A stretch of 64,000 nt of DNA from Cryptomeria japonica. Taxonomy: Eukaryota > Streptophyta > Pinopsida > Cupressales > Cupressaceae. Location: positions 20,189,932 through 20,253,931 of the forward strand of contig NC_081412.1 in the NCBI RefSeq assembly GCF_030272615.1. The letters run 5' to 3'. The notes under the pieces are model-generated. The model was not told the origin of the DNA, made no database searches, and saw only the letters and a list, made by a program, of their open reading frames with translations. Positions 9,123-21,197 of this stretch are shown here, piece by piece. Both the position numbers and the translations under genes were made by a program. Each line of letters opens with the position of its first letter. The stretch's first letter is position 1.

Positions 9123-12100
9123 ATGAAAATTGTTTCATGGAATATACATGGATTGAATAGTCCACATAAATAGGATGTTATTAGAAATTTAGTTAGAGAG
9201 CATAAACCGAACATTGTTCTTATCTAAGAAACTAAAATGACTAAAGAAAAAGTTGAGAAGATTAAGATTTTTAAGGATGGGGGATTTTTAGGAGGTAGCT
9301 CAGATGGTGCTTCTGGGGGCATTGCCATTTTATGGAATCTAAGGCGTGTTACTAGGGTGCCTGTAAAGAAGGATAACAATTTGGACTTTGTTAGGTTTCA
9401 TCATTTAGGGGATGGTACCTCTTGGCTCCTTACTAATATTTATGCCCCTAACAATAGACTTGGTAGATGTAAATTTTGGAAGAAGCTAGAGGCAATTCAG
9501 TCTTTTTTTAAGGATGAAAAGTGGATGGTCATGGGGGACTTCAACACCCCTCACCGTGAAAAAGAGAATTTTGGAGGTGTCCCCTCTTAGTTAGAAAGTA
9601 GAATGGATCTGCTGAACTTTATTAATAACCAAGGTTTGCATGATATTGATCTCCAAGGTGCCAATTTTACCTGGACCAATCGAAGGGTGGGGGGAGATCT
9701 TATTCAAATCAGTCTGGATAGGGCCCTTATCTCTAATGAATGGTTTAACCATTATCTATGCTCCCTATCGGCTATCTCTCGGATTGGTTTTGACCACTTT
9801 CCTATGATTTTGTGGAAGAGAATATAAGTGTTAGAAGAAACTTCCCATTTATATTTAAAAGGATGTGGCTGGACCATCCTAACCTTGAGAAGGCCATTGA
9901 GAAGTGGTGGTCTATTGATGTCAAAGGTACCACGATATATAGAATGGAAAAAAGATTAAGGCATGTGAAAGATAATATTAAGAAATGGAAGAAGGAATTT
10001 TTTGGGGACCTTTTTGTTGCCAAGTCCAAAACCCAACTTGAGCTAAAGGAAATACATGATAAAATCCAAACCAGCGGATATAATGAAGTGTCTATCAGGG
10101 ACGAAAATGAAGTGCTTGATAAGTATCATAAGATTATCAGAAGAGAAGAAGAATTTTGGAAGTAGCGGTCCAGATCTCTTTGGCTTAAAGCTGGGGATAG
10201 AAATACCAGGCTCTTCCATATGAGTGCTATGAAACATAATGCTAGTAATAGAATCTCTAAGTTGAGAATTGGTGGCATTGAAACAAAGAAGGATGATGAG
10301 ATTGGGAATGAAGCTAAGCATTTTTTCAAATCTCTTCTCTTAGTGGATAGTGGTCTAGATGATCTTTCTCAGAGGGCCCTCTAGACCATTCCTTCCATCA
10401 TTAATGATGATCAAAACAAGGCATTGGTGGCCATTCCCTCTGAGGAGGAAGTTAAGAAAGTGGTTTTCTCCTTTGATGGTAATAAAGCCTTGGGTCCATA
10501 TGGGTTCTTGTTGTTCTTCTTTCAAGCCTTTTGGAACATTCTTAAATGTGATGTGGTTAAAGGAGTGCAAGAATTATTTGGGGCTAGGATTATTTTAGAG
10601 GCACTCAATGCTACTTTTCTGGTTCTGATTCCCAAATGTCCTAGGGCTGATTCCATGGATCAGTTTCGACCAATAAGTTTATACAATTCTTTCTATAAAA
10701 TTATCTTGAAGGTGGTTAGTGGTAGACTGCTAATGATTCTCCCTTCTATAATATTTCCCCAATAGAGTGGCTTCATTCCTAGCAGACAAATCCTTGACTC
10801 TATCATTACTATTCATGAAAACATACACCCACTGGTCGAATAGAAGAAACAAGGCTTCCTAATGAAGTTGGACTTATCTAAAGCCTATGCTCGTGTGGAC
10901 TGGAGCTTCTTGGGTAAGGTGCTTGGTGCTTTTGGCTTCTGTGATATGTTTATTTAGTTGATTGACCAAATTATCTTGACTCCTTCTTTCTCTATTATTG
11001 TGAATGGTGTGCCTTCCCCCTTCTTTAAAACTTCTAGGGGCATCAGGCAGGGGGATCCCATCTCCCCTATTCTCTTCATTATTCTGGTTGAATGTCTAGG
11101 TAGATTTATTAGCAAATTTGTTTCTCAATGTCTTCTGTTGGGAGTCTCTCCCTCTTTTGGTTTCAAAGCGTATTCCCACCAACAATTTATTGATGATACC
11201 ATCTTAATGGGCACTTCATCGATCAAAGAAGCTTCTACTCTGAAGAACCTTCTCAATAGTTATAGTTCTACTTTAGGTCAAGAGATTAATTGGGAGAAAA
11301 TATTTGTTTTCTTTTTCAATACCCCAGAGGATAGACAAAATAGGATGGCCTGGATCCTTGGTTACCAAATTGGAAATCCCCCATCTATTTATCTAGGCCA
11401 TCCTTTGGGCACGAAACCTCTAGATTTGTTTTGGAACAGTCTCATTGATAGATTCAATAGGAAGCTGGCTAGTTGGAAAGGGACCCTTCTTAGTCAAGCT
11501 GGTAAAATCCATCTTTTAAAATCCTCTCTCTAGAATCTTCCGGTGTATGCTTTAAGCCTATTCAAAAATCCTGGAAAATTTGCAGATGCTATTGAGAAAG
11601 TTGAGAAAGATTTCCTTTGGTCCAAGATTGAGGAGAAGAAGAGAGTAGCCATCATTACCTAAGATAATGTCTACAAACCCAAAAAGGTGGGGGCTCTGGG
11701 ATAAAGAAATATTAGAACCCTGAACAAGACCCTTCTGGCCAAACAAATCTAGAGAATCTATCAGGGAAATGGTGAGTGGAATGAAATCTGGAAGGCTAAA
11801 TACTTGTGTGTGGTCCCTACCATGGAATACTTCCTTGCCTAAGATTAGATATTGAGTGGCTCTACTATTTGGAACAATGTTATCCTTGCTAAAGGTATTA
11901 TCAATTTGGGCAAAATTTGGGCCATTGGTAATGGCAGGAAGGTGGATTTATGGGATGATGTCTAGATTGGAGGAGCTCCTCTCAATAAAAATTGTATTTC
12001 TCAGATGATCATCCAGACATGCAAGGATAAGTTCGGTGTTAAAGTTGTTGACTACTAGAGAGATCAATAGTGGGTGGACCTCAACTCTATTGATCCCAAT

Positions 12101-13306
12101 CTAAATTAGGTAAACTTAATGATCAACCATGCAATTTTAAATCCTAGAAGGGAGGACCACCTGGTGTGGAGTGGTACCTCTTCAAGGATTTATTATGTGT
12201 CATCCATTGTCCTTATGTTGGCTTAGTCTCAAGACCCTAGCCCCTACTGGGCTAAGGTCTGACATTTAGGTTTGACCCCTAAAATTAATATTTTTTTATG
12301 GATTATTTTGCAAAATAAGATACTAACCACAAATAACTTGAGAAAGAGGGGTTTTTGCATCCCCATTAGATGCTATATTTGTCTCAATGATGAGGAATCT
12401 GTGAACCACATTTTTATACACCGTCCTTATGTCCAACCTATCTGGGCTATATTTGTCTAGCATTGGGGTTTGAATTGGGTGTTCCTAGAGGAGATTCAAG
12501 ATTGTTTTAGGAGTTGGTATTGCAATAGAAACAATCCGACCATAATAAATTTATGGAAGTTTTCCTTTCCACATATCCTTTGGGGTATCTAGAAGGAAAG
12601 GAATAACAAAATCTTCAGAAATGATATTAACTCCTTTGAGGTGGTTTGGGCTAAGATAAAATACAATTTTGTTGAGAATATGATGGCTAGGGAAGATCAT
12701 TACTACAATTGTAAGGAGGATTTTGATGTTCTAAAAAAATGGAATATCCCAGTCTACGTAGACATCAACACCAACCAACTCAAAAGAAGTATGTGTAGTT
12801 GGTCTTTTTCTCCTAATGACTGGTTTAAAGCTAACTTTGATGGGGCTACTAAAGGGAACCCAGGGCCTGCTAGTTGTAGTGGAGTTATCCAGAATGGTGT
12901 TGGCTTTCACATTGGGGCAGTAGCCTTCCCCTTGGGGAGCCAAACTAATCATTTGGCCAAAGCTATGGGTGCCCTCCAAGCTATCAAATTAGCACACAAT
13001 CTAGGAGTCAAATTGGTATGGCTAGAGGGGGATTCTAAAAACATTATCAATTTCCTCCTTGGTAAACACCAACCCTCGTGGATGATTAAAAATATCATTG
13101 ATTTGGCTAGGGAGATGCTTGAGGGTTTCGATCAGTGCTACATTTCTCATGAATATAGAGAGGCCAACAAGAGTGCTAACTAGGCTGCCAATGAGGCAGT
13201 ATGAAGCAGGCAAATCAAGATTTGGAATAGCGAGGGGGAGATCCCTCGAGTGGCACATGACATCTTAAATTATGAAAGATATCATGGTAAGCAAAGCAGG
13301 ATTTGA
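9123..13306 (+). pseudogene. LINE-A ORF2: endonuclease, reverse transcriptase, zinc motif, RNase H
   Basis: ORF2 starts MKIVSWNIHGLNSPHK (endonuclease Asn). ETKM, VMGDFNTPH and FDHFPM give the remaining APE-type motifs by about 9810. RT runs about 10420-11530: FRPISLYN, LMKLDLSKAYARVDW (motif A), TSRGIRQGDPISPILF, and FIDD in place of the usual FADD. A zf-RVT region follows (TPKINIFLWIILQNKILTT, CYICLNDEESVNHIF), with the last Cys replaced by Arg. RNase H is at 12820-13190: FKANFDGATKGNPGPA, LEGDSKNIIN and HEYREANKSAN. Two of its acidic residues look lost: AKA where AEA is usual, and N for D near the end. Stops are spread throughout. Confidence 0.9.
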
Positions 13307-13589
13307 AATCATTTCCCAAGATGATAGGGGAGGCTGTGGGATCATGAAACAGTTTTGTATGCAATCGAGAAGGAGGTAAATTAATAATTATCGGATCACC
13401 TCGCATGCTTTTTGGGTTCTTTTTCCCTTTTGAAGTAGATGCATTCGAAATATCCATTGGCTTCTAGAGCCTTCTTTCCTGCTAATTAGAAAGTCCACAA
13501 CGAAGAGTGGTATTTGCAGGAAATTACAATTGACAAAAACCGACAAGAAAATGGGAGGGAATCGCAAGTGAATGGAGGCAACTTAAATT

Positions 13590-15190
13590 GATAAATAGTG
13601 GGACCATCCCTAGGTCTATGTTGTGCTGCAAGGAGCAAAAATGACTGATTTTATGGAGAGGATGCAAGAGAGGCGACCGGAAATCACAAGGATTTTCAAA
13701 AAGGGATGGAATAAGGGCACCTTGACCATTGGCAGTAGGAAGGTCAAGGTGAATGAGACCATGATCGTTGAGTCTATGGGTCTACCAATGGATGGTATCA
13801 AATTCTATAGGGATAGGAAGCTGTGAGATGTTGCAATGAAGAAATTCCCTAAGGATGAGGAGGAGAAAGTCAGGCTGGTGAAGGGAAGTCACACTTGTAC
13901 TATTCTGCAAAGGTAATTAAGATGATATTACAACGGGTTTTTTTTACAATTATGGAATTGATTACTTTAGATGGGAGATTTACTAGGCTTTAGAGCTATC
14001 AATTTGTTATTCTCAACCATTTCGAGTACAAGGAGAAAATTTTCATCCCCTATTATTTGTTCTATGGCCTAAATGCTGGGATAAAAGACATTATCTTCAA
14101 TCCCAAAACTAATCCTGCTATGCATGAGGGTCTTATGGTGATTTTGTACAATCATATCAAGAATACCACGGTTCAACTAAACATTGCAGAGGTTTCTAAG
14201 TTGGACGAGAAATTGGATGACTCAGATGATGCTGATGGTGAAGGTTACGACAGTGAGGCTGATGTTGAGGATAACCCCCGAATCACTAGGTCAAGCAAGT
14301 GAAGAAGAAAAATAGGGCAAGAGAAATAGAGTAAAGGGTTGGCTAGAAGGAAGTAGAAGGGGGAGGATGATGAAAGATGGTATGAGGAGGAAGATGAGAC
14401 TAAAGATGATATGGAGACTGACAGCGAGGAGGTCCAAATTCTCTCTAGCCAGAAGCATCATTTTCCCTTCACGACTGGTTCTAAGGATAAGGGCCTAGTT
14501 GGGGAGGAAACCTCCATGAAGGAAGATAAGAGGGCAAATTTAAAGAAGGTGGGTCTGGAGGTGAACTTGGATCCTGCGGGAGACAAGGCCCAGGATGGCT
14601 CCCATATAGATATTGACCTATGTTTAAAAAATGGCATCGGCAACTTCAACAAGGTTTTCCTCTGGGTTTAGAAGGAAATAACAAGCATAAAAACTAAACA
14701 AACTAAGGAAGCCAACAAAATTGAAACTCGTGAAGCTATTGGCATTGGTAAATTTAGCTCCCTCCTTGATTGTTTAAGTGAACTTACCAAGGTAATCAAT
14801 AATGCTGAGGAGATCATTAATGTCCAACATAATAGCTTCCAAATCTTGGAAAACGGAGCTGGGGCTATTGAAAAAAGACTGGAAGGGGTTGAGAATACGC
14901 TCAAAAAGATTGGGGAGCAGAGTCATAAGATCTTAAAGGTCGCTTCTGAAAGCATGAAGGTTCTTATCAGCAAGCTTGATAGTGATCAAGGGGAAAATGT
15001 CTCTGGGGACACCACTAAGGTGAAGGAAGAAACCCCTGAAGATAAGGAGACCGATCATGGTAAAAGAACTAGCGCGAACACCAGAAAAAAGCAAAGCCAA
15101 AGTAGGGAGATTGAGAAAATTAAGCGGACTACTGAGAACATGGAGCAACTGGAGCTAGAAGCTGTCGAGCTGCTTAAGAACTTTACTTAG
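13590..15190 (+). pseudogene. LINE-A third ORF, conserved unknown protein with C-terminal coiled coil
   Basis: Not a family I can name. It lies downstream of RNase H and upstream of the 3' UTR. From the start: a segment with GTLTIGSRKVKVNETMIVES, MGLPMDGIKFYRDRK and KKFPKDEEEKVRLVKGS; then LITLDGRF, ILNHFEYKEKI, LNAGIKDIIFNPKTNPAMHE and GLMVILYNHI; then an acidic linker (DDSDDADGEGYDSEADVED) and basic patches; finally a coiled coil from about 14750 ending ENMEQLELEAVELLKNFT and TAG. Each part recurs in LINE-B or LINE-D in the same order. About five stops interrupt it, several TAG in place of Gln or Trp. No signal peptide or catalytic motif is visible. A nucleic-acid-binding or multimerising accessory protein is conceivable but unproven. 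Confidence 0.7.
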
Positions 15191-15389
15191 CCTTGGCTTT
15201 TTTTCTGTAGGTCCTGTTTTTTGTCTTTCTGTTGCTAGCATTTTGTTTGCCGGCTAGTTGTCTTTTCTATGTTTGTTGTCTCTTGTTTTTTCGTTGTGTT
15301 TTAATGGCTATCTTTTGATCTAATATTGTAATGGGTTTCAAGGGCCCATCAAAACATGTTTTCCCTTAATAAAAAACAAATCTAATCCA
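15191..15389 (+). other. LINE-A 3' UTR with terminal hairpin
   Basis: A T-rich 3' UTR ends with a perfect ATGGG/CCCAT stem at 15331-15348, then ATCAAAACATG, a C/T stretch and TTAATAAAAAAC. The same arrangement ends LINE-D (minus, 34583-34631) and LINE-E (61921-61969), so it is probably the region the LINE RT recognises when priming. Confidence 0.7.
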
Positions 15390-15770
15390 ATTTTTGTTTT
15401 ATATGGTAGGTTTGCTTTCTAATTTTTGGCATAGATTTTGCTGATTTCCTCTACACCTTATTGACATTGTAGTTAGCATGTTCGTGTGATAACTAAATTA
15501 TGTAATATGAAAAATTAAACAGAAAAATATTTTACATTTATTTTAGTAAACTTTTATCATACTAAAAATAATACAAAAAAAAGACAAGAAAAACTATTAA
15601 ATCAATTGACTGGTTAAAATTATTATAAAAAAATTTATAGATTTAAAAAAAAAAAAAAAATTTAAATAGGACAATTTATATCACTTCAAATAAATTTTAA
15701 CTAGTTAGTATATATATATATATATACTCAGTTTAATGGGAAACTTTATCTCCTGATCTCTCATACTCCA
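15390..15770. other. AT-rich spacer with poly(A) and TA microsatellite
   Basis: No gene is seen. It contains a 16-A run at 15645-15660 and a (TA)9 tract at 15709-15726. Confidence 0.8.
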
Positions 15771-15975
15771 TCACCTCCACATTTGAAAGAATTCAGTACA
15801 AAATTCTTTTGTATTTTCAAATAGAATACTAATGAAAAAACCAAACATTGATGTGAATGTTTTGTTTGAGAGTTTAGGAATAGATGCCTCTCTAGGAAGG
15901 TGGGAAGAATTCTCGTGAGTTCTTTCCTCACGAGAATCCACACTTTTTGCTCGTGACTGCAATCTTGGTTTCCTC
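15771..15975 (-). repeat. Inverted-repeat arm 1: conserved exon-like segment
   Basis: The reverse complement aligns with 21402-21600 over about 200 bp, with clear identity in AAGATTGCAGTCACGAG, GTGTGGATTCTCGTGA and ACAAAACATTCAC. On the minus strand one frame is open to a TGA (KSVDSREERTHENSSHLPRE), and the second copy keeps the same frame over SVDSR-E--HEN-SHL. The upstream ATATTACAG would serve as a splice acceptor. It may be a 3' exon of the gene that starts at 17524, or a separate duplicated fragment. The protein is unknown. Confidence 0.55.
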
Positions 15976-16295
15976 CTGGTTTGCTGTAATATTTGAATTA
16001 TGGATAAATGATTGGATACAACACAATAACAGTTAATTGCAGGAGCTACCAAACTCTTGAGAATGCAGAAAAAGTATATTTATGAAAACAATGGAGGAAA
16101 TTGATGAAAATGGGTATAGTCACTTGAAAGTTTCAAGAAAGGTTTTATTTTATTTTATTTATATGTTCAATGCAGTCAAGAAAATCTTAAGGCAGAAAGA
16201 AACGTTCACTCTTCAATGGATTATAATATAACCAGAGCACAAACTTCCTCCATATATATGGCTCTATGTTTTCCACTGCTGCAGTCTTGAGGCAC

Positions 16296-17524
16296 TCATT
16301 CTGTTTTTCGGGCAAGAACGTCGACCTTCTTGGTAACATCACGTTCCTTTAGTTCAGATGGTTTCAAAACCTACATAAAAATCATCACCAAACCCACTTA
16401 GTTAAATCGTGATTTTCAGTTTTAAGTTAAAAAAAGCACACTGGTGTTTTTTATATTCTTGAATGAAAATACAGGAAATCATAAAGCGTCTATTGATAAA
16501 TAAGGGGAGCAGAAGCATAATCAACAATGGTATTACATAGACCAACCAGCTTCACTTTACCATGTCAGTCGAAATCATACTCACAAAAGAAATAAGTACC
16601 CCACAAAGGTGTAATATTTACATACCCATTAGAATATACAGGCAAAATAATACATCATGCTCATTTAACTCAAATTAAAAACAATCGATCATGTGTTTCA
16701 GAGGCGGCCCACCGACCATTTTCCAATCTAAGAAGACAAACAGGCTAAAAGTTTATTTTTAAATTGAAAAATATTAGTGCTGTTGCAAGATCTGCAAGAT
16801 CAACTGACCACTTTTTACCACTAGAAAATCCATCAGATCTGTAATAATTTTATGACAGTAATATCTATATCACGACCGAAAATATATTAGTGACAATCTT
16901 TCTTGCTATTTTTTTTTAATATTAGTGACTGAATTACAGTCAGGGCTTCAATACCACTTAATAGCCGGTACCTTTAAGTACAAAGTCTTCTCTTAACGAT
17001 ACCAAGAAAACAGATATGTTAAAGAGAGACGATGAGAACTATTGAATAATATGATACACTGTATTTCCACTTGGAAAATTTTATTCAATAGCACTCACTA
17101 GTATTAATGAAAAGGATATTTTCAAGTGGGGATTATGAAAGCTACTGAATAGTATGATAAATTGTATCATATACCTGGGTATTCTCTGCTGGGAGACCAG
17201 CCATTAAGGATGAGCTGCAGCCTTCACCATTTGATAAATCTTTGGAGTCTGAAATTTGCTTTGTTACCTTCATCAACAATACAAACAAGATTAAAAGAAC
17301 ACAGAAATTAAACAGAAACTAGGTTTTTAAACTACCCATTGAATATAAGTTACCTTGATAGATTTGGGCAGTATAACTCTCAACATTGAATAAAGCAAAT
17401 TCAATTTCCTCTCTCTTCTTCGTTTCAGAATACGGCGGCTGATAATTCTCTTCCACACGGAAGCTTTTACGTTTTCCTTTGGCAACGTCCTGCTAACGTT
17501 AGGCTTCATTTTGATTGTAATCAT
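16296..17524 (-). CDS. Candidate three-exon host gene, small basic protein with a bHLH-like helix
   Basis: Inferred exons are 17354-17524, 17175-17267 and 16296-16370. Donors are AAG|GTAACT and CAG|GTATAT, and acceptors are GATGAAG| and TTATGTAG|. Both introns (86 and 804 bp) are phase 0. The product is 113 residues. Exon 1 is very basic (WKRIISRRILKRRRERKLN) followed by LLYSMLRVILPKSIK, which resembles the basic region and first helix of plant bHLH or atypical HLH regulators; the second helix is not convincing. It ends with DVTKKVDVLARKTE. ATG 17524 is chosen as the first ATG after the TATA box, with a second in-frame ATG at 17509. There are no in-frame stops, unlike all the neighbouring transposon genes. 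The splice model is unverified and a longer 3' exon is possible. Confidence 0.4.
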
Positions 17525-17602
17525 TAAAGAGAAGGAGAAGATAATTGTAGAGGTTGAATGTCTGTGGTGTTTATAGTTTAAAAGCTGAGTAATGTTGAAG
17601 TT

Positions 17603-17692
17603 GTAGAGGGTCACGAGATTTTCTGTATATAAACCTGAGTGGGTTTCGACCCCACATTCTGAATTGACGTTAATCCACGCGTTTTCCTTTTC
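17603..17692 (-). promoter_or_regulatory. Core promoter of the candidate gene
   Basis: The minus strand has TTTATATACA at 17624-17633, about 100 bp upstream of ATG 17524, with TCTCGTGACCC just downstream of the TATA box and GTGGGGTC and ACGCGTGG upstream. The whole ~90-bp stretch is repeated in opposite orientation at 20570-20658. Confidence 0.5.
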
Positions 17693-17699
17693 CTCAATG

Positions 17700-18990
17700 A
17701 TAGTGCGTCGTCATATAATCTTAATACTAGGTTTTCTATTGCCAACTTTTTGTTAAGTTTTTAATTACTGTATTACGTAGCTTTAATATTTTTTAGTTTT
17801 GACAGATTATGGTGTTGGTTTTTTTTGTTTTTTTTTTAAATTTGAGTTGTTTTGAGTTGTTTAATTTATTAATAAATTAGAAGTTTTTATAAGTATAATT
17901 TATAAATTATAAATAATTTAATATATTTTGATTTTTTATTTATTTAGTTTAAACATTTCAGATTTTTAATGTGTAAATATTAAGATAAAAGTTTATTTTA
18001 TGATTTTATCAAATAGAATAGTATTACATAATACTTTAGGTATAATTGTATTATTTTTAAATATTTAGTTATCTTAGATTATAATATTTTAAATTTTTTT
18101 AATTTCGCATAATTTTTATTGTATGGAATTTATTAACATAATTGCATATGTATCTTTATAATAAATTTATTTAAATGAATCATAATAATATCATGCGAAT
18201 GTTTCATCTTTATCAATAAGTCATACCACTAGACACAAAGAACTATTTTTTAATCTATTCTAACTAATTAATTATTTACTCAATTATACAACTCTCTATG
18301 ATTTGCAGTCTTTATTTTTCTAATATATGTTTGAAGTGACAAAATAAGATAAAATCCATAAGATAACTTAGATTGTGATTAACAATAAAGTCACCCTAAT
18401 GTTTTTGTTCCATATAAGATATTCTAAAAATAAAATTGATATTTTAAAATTTAATGATTTTAAAATTAACATATAAAAATAATTTTATATTATTACAATT
18501 TAGTGAACTTATTAAATTCTTTTCTCTTATTAATTTAAATTGATATTTATCTAATACTATTAAGATTTGTGTAGAACTATATATGTTATGTGTTCTACTT
18601 CTACTTAAAAAGCTATCTTCCTCAATTTTGACTCTCTCAAGGCATAGCTATGATCATGGTAGCAATCACAATATTGTTCAATGCAGTTGTACCATATGAC
18701 TGTTGTCTTATGGGCTTTTATTTGATACTGTTTATTGCAATACCACTGTCCCACTAGAAAAATTTCACAAGGTTCCAAAGGTAAACATATGGTAATATCT
18801 TAGTTATTTTTATGACTGAACTTATTTGTGTTCCAACATTATAACATTATGTTACGAAGAATTAAATAATTAATTTGCATTCATAAATCTAGAATCTCAT
18901 TTTCCTACATATCAAATACGTTATCAAATTAAAATAAAATAAAATATTAGAATAGTAAATTCATACTCTGAAAAGCAAAGACCTTTTACA
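17700..18990. other. AT-rich intergenic DNA
   Basis: Strongly AT-rich, with T runs and stops in all frames. No domain, repeat pair or element terminus was recognised. Confidence 0.6.
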
Positions 18991-20268
18991 AAACTGTCAT
19001 AAGACGTGTGCTTGAATTGGAGTAGTTTGGTATTTAGCTTATCTTTTCTCCTTGTTCACAGTTGGATTTCCATTGAGTCTAATGCACTTTTTCTACTTTG
19101 GATTTGGCAGAGTCATCAGTGATTTTTAGCTAGCACGTATCGTGTCTTTGTAGTTTATGCAATTCTATTGTCTTTTGTGCATTTTCTGGGAAAGTAATGG
19201 ATTTAGAAGTTTCTTTATTGGTGTAACACCTTTTTTCTACATGCATTGTCAATTTTTGATGCTTCTTGCTAAGTAGCTGCCAGTGGGCTTTCTCTTTAAA
19301 GAGGTATCCTCTTTTCTCTGTTTGACTTGTGATCCTTTCCTTTCATCTATTACTATTAGCTTGTCTAATTGGTGCTGGATTTTATGTTTCAAGATATGGA
19401 TCGCATGTGATTTAGGTTTCTCTGTGGTTGCGAAGTGGACGTCTTTCTAATCTTTTTAGATTCCTTACTCACCTCTATTTCAGGTGCATGGGAAGTTACA
19501 TTTTGCTGACATGCTTTCGACTCTGTCTCATTAAATAAATTTAGTGGCATTGAAATCCACACTAACGCTAAGGGTGTGAATGGAATTATATTCCCTCTAA
19601 AACTAATGCATGGTGTTCACTGGAAGTTTAATTTCCTCAAAGATCTTCGCATCTACAGATGACCATTGATAGGAGGGATTCCAATCGGTGTAATCAGCAT
19701 ATCTCAGCAGACGAAATTATTAATAATATTGTGAGAGATTCTGGACATAGCATTGTCTTCTTCAAAGGAATAATCTAGACATTTGCTCAGAATTTGGTAT
19801 GGGTTGAAAATTGTCTATTTTTCTTTCTCTTAGTTTGTACTATCATCCAAATATCTTCTTGCCCCTCACTACCGGTTATCTCATCTGCTTTCTTAGAGGC
19901 AAATTTGTATAGCCACTCTTTTTTGTAGAAATGGTTATCTAACTTCTACAATGTACCAAGACATCATTATCTTTAATACATTATAATAGATGTTTGGTGC
20001 ATTCTAAGATCTGGATACCTATTCTCATGGTTTTGTGCTTAGCTCATAAAGGAGTGCGAGTCAGTTTAGGGGTTTCTTGTTTAGTGACACTAGAGGTGGT
20101 ATTACGTTTGTTTATCTGATATATTGTTAGGGTCTGTTTATTTATCTGATGTATTGTTAGGGTCTGTTAATGGACTATGGTAGCTTCCAGCCATGAGCTA
20201 TTGTTAAATTTTTTTATCTTAATCTAATGAGTGAAGCCCTTATACTGCTATTTACCTAAAAAAAAAAA
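18991..20268 (+). other. Possible retroposed 3' UTR-like segment ending in poly(A)
   Basis: This is less AT-rich than its left flank and ends in an 11-A run (20258-20268) after CTTAATCTAATGAGTGAAGC, a style of ending seen in plant LINEs and retroposed transcripts. It carries a 30-bp-period duplication at 20111-20168 with a single mismatch. No coding domain could be read, so the class is uncertain. Confidence 0.3.
20111..20168. repeat. Tandem duplication, 30-bp period, two units
   Basis: The units 20111-20138 and 20141-20168 differ at one base (TTTATCTGATRTATTG, then TTAGGGTCTGTT). Confidence 0.9.
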
Positions 20269-20569
20269 TTTCTCTTTACAACTGTAAAGAAAAACTTCAT
20301 ATATACAATATATTATATCAATCAAATCACCCTAAAAAAATGTGATATATTGTGTTATTAGAACCACCAAAGTTCAATCTTGTTAGGTTGGTGAAGTCAC
20401 AAATTTTGTACCATACCACCTAGTTTCTAACTCCCTATGCTTGGTAAACTCAGTCAATACCCAACTTGAAGCAGGGGTTTTGAATATAAATATACTGCAA
20501 ACATAACATCAAAACCTAAGATTCTCCAAACTCAAAGATTCTGAGCAATTTCCAAGCAGTATTCTTTAG

Positions 20570-20658
20570 AAAAGGAAAGCGCGTGGGAGGTTGATTACCT
20601 GTGTGGGGTCCTGAAGCGTATGCCAGATTTTTATACATCAAATCTCGTGACCCACTAC
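20570..20658 (+). promoter_or_regulatory. Inverted duplicate of the 17603-17692 promoter
   Basis: The plus strand shows, in order, GGAAAGCGCGTGG, TGTGTGGGGTC, TTTTATACAT and AATCTCGTGACCC, matching the minus-strand promoter element by element with similar spacing. The coding exon 1 of the left copy (the basic segment) was not found downstream here. A different first exon or decay is possible. Confidence 0.5.
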
Positions 20659-21112
20659 CATGTCTAACACTAGCTCTACTGCCTAAATCTATATATAAAG
20701 ACACATAACTTTCAAAAGGTAATTTTCAAACTTTTAAATGTAATTTTTGCCTCTTTAATGTTTGACCTCATAGAAAGGGATCTGAACATATGCGACAAAG
20801 ATTTCAAGTGGGTATACAGCTTATGATCTCATCATCGCCATTTTAACACACCTGATTCATTAAATATTAACTAGTCTTGAAGAACAAGAACTCTTGTGAC
20901 CAGAGTGCTACATCAGAAGATCTCAGTGGAATCCAACTCTAAAGCTGTGATTATTTTATTTTTCCTTTTTGGATTGGTGAAATCCAAGTCTAATGCTAGG
21001 CTACGGTTCTCTGATCTGAATTGAATATGAATAAACTGAGCAAGGAAGATTCTTGTGGATTGGATTTTCTGACTGTGAAATAGATATTATATAGAGAGTT
21101 TTGGAGCCATCA

Positions 21113-21197
21113 GAGCTGAAAACATCTGGCAATAAAACAGTATTTTCACAGTACCATTTTTCTGATTGCATTGAGCTGAAAACATCTGGCAATAAAA
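21113..21197. repeat. 25-bp direct repeat, 60 bp apart
   Basis: GAGCTGAAAACATCTGGCAA (plus TAAAA) is identical at 21113-21137 and 21173-21197. Confidence 0.9.

Larger units (their letters stand above)
8690..15389 (+). mobile_element. LINE-A: L1-type non-LTR retrotransposon with an extra 3' ORF
   Basis: Order on the plus strand: tail of ORF1, ORF2 (endonuclease, RT, zinc motif, RNase H), about 290 bp spacer, an additional ORF (13590-15190), and a T-rich 3' UTR ending in a small hairpin and TTAATAAAAAAC. The 5' end is truncated inside ORF1; exact ends and a target-site duplication were not found. More than twenty stops or frameshifts make it inactive. The 3' UTR is shared with LINE-D and LINE-E, which defines the family. 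Confidence 0.85.

Noticed and set aside
15709-15726. TA tract as a possible promoter TATA element
   Set aside because: It is a plain microsatellite with no adjacent gene start.
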